From Epiperipatus broadwayi (lineage: Eukaryota; Onychophora; Udeonychophora; Euonychophora; Peripatidae): DNA of 64,000 nt. The translations under genes and the position numbers were made by a program. The notes beneath the pieces are model-generated. The model was not told the origin of the DNA. It saw nothing but the letters and a program-made list of their open reading frames with translations, and did not search any database. Where the stretch lies: positions 3,348,001 through 3,412,000 of the forward strand of contig JAQFVV010000056.1 in the NCBI GenBank assembly GCA_028023455.1, written 5' to 3'. Shown here one piece after another: positions 59,959-64,000 of the stretch; position 1 is the first letter of the stretch; each line of letters begins with the position of its first letter.

Positions 59959-61665
59959 TTTGGTAAAAGCCTGAAATCCGGGAAAAGCTGCATGGAACGT
60001 TGATGCTAGACAAAATCAATGAAATATAACATTACCGGGCCACCGCAACTTTTTTCTTTTTTTATACAAGGTTTTTTTTTTCTAATATTGATTAAACGAA
60101 TAATTTTTATTTCATTTACAACATGATTTCTTTATTATTAAACAAATTTTGATATTCATTTTCGTTACTTTTTGTGGGTTTTTTGTTGGAACCTGATATT
60201 TTTTCAACAAATTTTGCTAATTGTATTTTTTTCTTTTTATCATTTGAAAACTTCGGGCTGTTTCACGACGTCAAAAAAATTTGTTTGAATCCCACCGCCG
60301 AAAAAATAGAATACAATTATTTGCGACTTGTTTAGAACTTAATTCTACCTTTCTTTTATTTTATTTTTTTTTGTCTTGACTAAATGGTTTTTCTTCTTAT
60401 TATTATTATTAATTTTACTTTTTTTTAAAACACCACTTGTTATCACTTTGATTTAGATTATGTTGGAATTAGCCTTTTTCTTTTTTTTGGCTACTACAAG
60501 AAACAGCTTTTTGAGCGGGGGCAGGGGGGGGAAATTCGTACTGTTTATTATTAACAAAAAGGCAACAAAAACAGTCAATTATTTTAACAGCGCTGAAAAA
60601 AGAGAATCAACTTTGGGACTTGTTTCGAATTTTGATTTCTTTTTGGTTGACGTAATTGTTTTTCTTAATATTAAATCCAAATTTATTTTTGTGTTTTTGC
60701 CGATTCAAAAATTGTTTTCAAACACCCACCCCAACCCACACTCGGAAAAAGAATTGTAACCAAAAAGGGAAGAATTTAATCTTTTTTTTCTTTTTTTGAA
60801 ACAACTTTTTCTCACTTTTTACTTTGATTTCTATTTCATTCGAATTACCTTTTTTTTTTTTTTAGCCTTCTACAATAAACTGCTTTTGGGGGTGGGGTGT
60901 ATTTCGTAATTTGTTATTCTTAACAAAAAGTCAACCAAAGTCGTCATTTATTTTAATCCCACTGCAAAAAATTGAATCCAAATACTTGTCAATTTCGAAT
61001 GAAATAAAAAAAAAAAGGACATAAACTTTGGACTTTTTAAAATTATTTATTCGATTTTATTGCTGTAATAAAAAGTGAACATTACGTGTGTCTGACAAAA
61101 TAAAAAAAAAACACAATCTCACACACTTTCTGTACTCGGCAATTTATCTGAAGAAAAGTTTCAAAATTGCACGTTCGTCTCAGATCTTTTAGTGGTCTCG
61201 AATATTTTCCCCACAATGCTGAAATGTGACTTAGCGCGTGAGCTTTGTCGAAGCCTGTTCAAACATACACTTTGCCAATTTTTTTTACGTATTAACCTTT
61301 TTTTCGGGAAGGGTGGGGACCATATGACAATTCTTAATAATTGACAACATTTTTTAAATCGAAATGATATTACTCTATTACGGAGATTTGAAAAAGTCAT
61401 ACCGCCTTGAAATTTAAACACCCTCAAGCGATACGGTAATCAGCTATGAAAAGAACGAATACACGTAAATAGCTTCGAAGCACAAAACAGGCCATAATAT
61501 TTTTGTGCGATGTCATGTAAAGTGGCCTAGCTCAATGGTTTAATACAATACGTAAATTTGTATTAGCCTGTAAGGCCGCGGCCGCCGAAACGGCATTTTT
61601 GTGTTTTGACACGTAAACAATGCCCGAAGCGGCCGTGCACGGATTTCAGGCTTTTACCAAAAAAC
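59959..61665. mobile_element. Non-autonomous TIR DNA transposon, copy 2
   Basis: TTTGGTAAAAGCCTGAAATC at 59959 is inverted at 61644-61663. The inner right end carries GGCCGCTTCGGGCATTGTTTA (minus), like copy 1. Right-hand landmarks shared with copy 1 include GGGAAGGGTGGG, TTCGAAGCACAAA with CAGGCCATAATATTT, and AGGCCGCGG; ATAACATTACCGGGC is shared on the left. No convincing target duplication was found, and the left end has diverged in its G+C-rich block. The interior has G-run/T-run units and no transposase. Confidence 0.7.
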
Positions 61666-62395
61666 TACTTAACTGCCAGTATTTTTTTCTTAAAAATTTT
61701 AAATTATTTAATTAAATAATTTCTTTACAAGTTAAACAATTCCTTAAAATATTTAAAAAGAGATTTTTCCTCAGGCCAGTAAATCACTATATAAGGATTA
61801 AAAAAAGATTATCACATTCTATAATAAGAACAATAAAAAAAAAATGAATTAAATGATGAGATCAATAGTATTTCTTTCATGTAAAAGAGAGAAAAGCTTC
61901 TGTGACAGATTAAACTTATGGTTATAATCTAACTGTCATATCAAAAGGAGCAGAAGATTGAGAATATCTGATGATATGAAATTCAGATGTTGGGAAATTG
62001 TGTAGTAAAATAATATAAAGACAGAAAATTTTTTAATTGCTAGAGTATCATTCAGAAAATCTTGGCTGAGTTGCCCTTTTTTGGTATTAACTGCACCAAT
62101 CATATGCTATAACTCTAACTCTATTATTTACAAAGAAGAAAATTAATCAAAGATTAATATGGACTGTATCCAATAGTTATACATGTTTTTCATGCGTAAT
62201 AACCAAAAAAAAAAAAAAAAGAGAAAAGCTACAAAATGCATTAATTAAAATATTTACATAAATATTTTCTCATGTTTTCATTATACTATATATATTAATT
62301 GTATTCTTTAAAAAAAAATAAGAACAATTTTAATTTTGACATAATTTAATTTTTTTGATTCTACATTTACTAATCAATGATTAATATTTTCATTT
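61666..62395. other. A+T-rich interval, no supported feature
   Basis: Nothing recognisable. Confidence 0.5.
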
Positions 62396-62399
62396 TTCA

Positions 62400-63115
62400 A
62401 TAAATAGTGAAGGTACATTATGTCAGAAAAATTATAAATTAATTATTCTTTAAAATTTACAGCTTAGCTGCTTTTGATCAAGTCAGTCATATTCATAGAA
62501 TTAATATGGATGTATAGAAAATAGAATTTATGAGTTAAATAAGTTTATAAATTTAAATATATCATTTGCGTGATAAAGCAATGCACAAGACTTTCTTGTT
62601 TATCACATGGATGTTATTTGCAATAAACCATGTCTTTATATATTTCCTTTTTTGATCACTGCACTCAAGAAAAGACTTTAATATTACATGGATCGATGTT
62701 CCAAAAATAAAAGACTTAATGTTGGGGTTTGTTTTAGCATGTTTGAATATATATATTCGTGCTTCTCTAATCTTGTAGTACTGTTGACACAAGACTCACC
62801 ATAATAAATTGCTTTGCAGGTTGGTTCATTGCATTTAATTTCATAAATTATTTGGAGAGCATGGTCTGGAGATAATTTGTCTTTGGTATTTTTCAATATT
62901 TGATTGAGATTAGGGAAGAGGGTTCTGAAACTAATATTGAATTCATTTGAGCAGATTGTTTTCATCTTTTTAAATGTACCCTGTATAAAAAGAAAGGTTG
63001 ATCCATGCATTAATATTGTTTTTATTTATGTGCTTGTTATTTAAAGAGGAATAGACTTTAAGAGCTTTATTTAATATACTATGATCATATCCTGAATTGA
63101 CTAGATCTTTTGTGT
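62400..63115 (-). pseudogene. Penelope-like element 3' end (minus arm of palindrome)
   Basis: The minus frame at 62684-63010 contains FKKMKTICSNEFNISFRTLF, then LQIIYEIKCNEPTCKAIYYG and STTRLEKHEY. This is the linker and GIY-YIG domain of a Penelope-like protein, with the same paired Cys and Y-Y-G variant as the element at 31.1 kb. After the domain the frame is lost. It is 5'-truncated. Its 3' noncoding part extends to about 62400. Confidence 0.75.
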
Positions 63116-63164
63116 AGTTTTTGATACATTAATGTTATTGTTATTTATGTGCCTTGTAAAAGAC

Positions 63165-63865
63165 TAAAAAAAAAAACCCAGTCAATTCAGAATATATTAA
63201 AAAAAAACTCTTAAAAAAAATTCTATTCCTCTATAAATAGCAGGCATATAAATAACAACAATATTAATGCATAGATCAGCCTTCCTTTTATACTAGGTAC
63301 ATCTAAAAAGATAAAGAAAATCTGTTCAAATGAATTCAATATTAGTTTTAGAACCCCGGTCCCCAAAATCTCAAACAAATGTTGAACAACAACAAAGACA
63401 AATTACCTCTACATCAAGCTCTTCAAATAATTTATAAAATTAAATGCAATAAACCAATCTGCAAAGCAATTTACTATGGTGGCCCTCATGCCAACAGTGC
63501 TATAAGATTAGTGCAGCACAAATATATAACTCAAACACACTAAAACAGACCCCAACATTAAATTTACATTTTTGGAACATGAGATCGACTCAGGTCACAA
63601 TTTTGATCCATTTAATATAAAGAGGCATAGTGTATTGCAAATAATAAATTCGCATGATAAACAAGAAAGACTCACGTATTGCATTATCACACAAATGATA
63701 TATTTAAATTTATAAATTTATTTAGCATATAAATTCTATTTTCTATACACCCATATCAATTCTATGAATATGACTGACCAGGTCAAAAGCCATGCTTAAG
63801 TTGTAAATTTGAAAGAATAAATTTATAATTTTTCCAGCATACCATCATTATTTATTGAGTTATAT
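63165..63865 (+). pseudogene. Penelope-like element 3' end (plus arm of palindrome)
   Basis: This is an inverted, diverged copy of 62400-63115. It reads LHQALQIIYKIKCNKPICKA with IYYGG, then decays through a frameshift. The two arms face away from a loop of about 50 bp. They share noncoding 3' sequence ATTCTATGAATATGACTGA on the outer sides. Divergence between arms is much greater than between the arms of cassette 1, so this event is older. Confidence 0.75.
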
Positions 63866-64000
63866 ACAAATAAGGAAATATAATAATAGATATATGAAGA
63901 ATGTATAGAAAAAAACTTTCATAAAATATGTTTTTAAACAGTATGTGCTTAGCTGGCTTTCGACTATTACAAGCCATAGACATAATAGCATAAGTTGGGA

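Noticed and set aside
60460-60759. 99-codon plus-strand frame
   Set aside because: It lies in the G-run/T-run interior of the second TIR element and shows no homology to a transposase.
1-64000. CRISPR arrays, bacterial operons, rRNA genes
   Set aside because: No regularly spaced short repeats, no Shine-Dalgarno-led genes and no rRNA landmarks were seen on either strand.

Overview
This 64-kb window is an A+T-rich stretch of an invertebrate animal genome. I cannot name the species. The reasons are the strong A/T bias, microsatellites, abundant degenerate retroelements, tRNA-derived SINEs, and no long open frames apart from decaying transposon proteins. There is no bacterial-type gene organisation. 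Host genes, if present, appear only as a handful of short exon-like islands, which I list at low confidence.

Layout. Two diverged copies of one terminal-inverted-repeat DNA element lie near the window ends (437-2255 and about 59959-61665). The left copy is bounded by a perfect 9-bp direct repeat. A 3' fragment of an RTE-like LINE is at 5785-6390 (minus). A tRNA-derived SINE is at 9040-9145. A rearranged minus-strand LTR retrotransposon occupies about 9150-11930, with two LTRs, a CCHC gag knuckle, a protease trace, the extreme integrase C-terminus and a polypurine tract. From 27.15 to 33.2 kb an RTE-like LINE (endonuclease then reverse transcriptase) is split by an inserted Penelope-like element (28409-31640) that has 90-bp terminal direct repeats, a GIY-YIG domain and a very recent 663-bp internal tandem duplication. 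A second Penelope-like 3' end forms a palindrome with arms of about 700 bp at 62.4-63.9 kb.

The most interesting content is three compact insertions at 37559-38722, 45748-46706 and 46912-47475. Each is bounded by its own target-site duplication (11, 14 and 15 bp). Each is built as a truncated inverted copy followed by more than one direct copy of a monomer (456, 434 and about 342 bp). In the first two every intact monomer carries a recognisable type I hammerhead ribozyme (CTGANGA, GAAA, paired stem I with internal loop, stem II, very short stem III). The two ribozyme families differ in sequence. The natural reading is a retrozyme-like system: self-cleaving, probably circular RNAs copied into the genome by the Penelope-like machinery whose remnants sit in the same window. 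The second family also shares a tRNA-like block with a B-box fragment elsewhere in the window (22.67 kb), which suggests a Pol III-type history.

The 49.2-54.4 kb part has more balanced base composition. It holds an RFX-type X-box and ETS-like site, a fragment resembling the C-terminus of an ISXO2/Merlin-type transposase between splice-like signals, short tandem repeats, a 172-bp foldback element, and a heat-shock-element plus TATA-box module at 53.06 kb. The long remaining intervals show A+T-rich sequence with no feature I can support.
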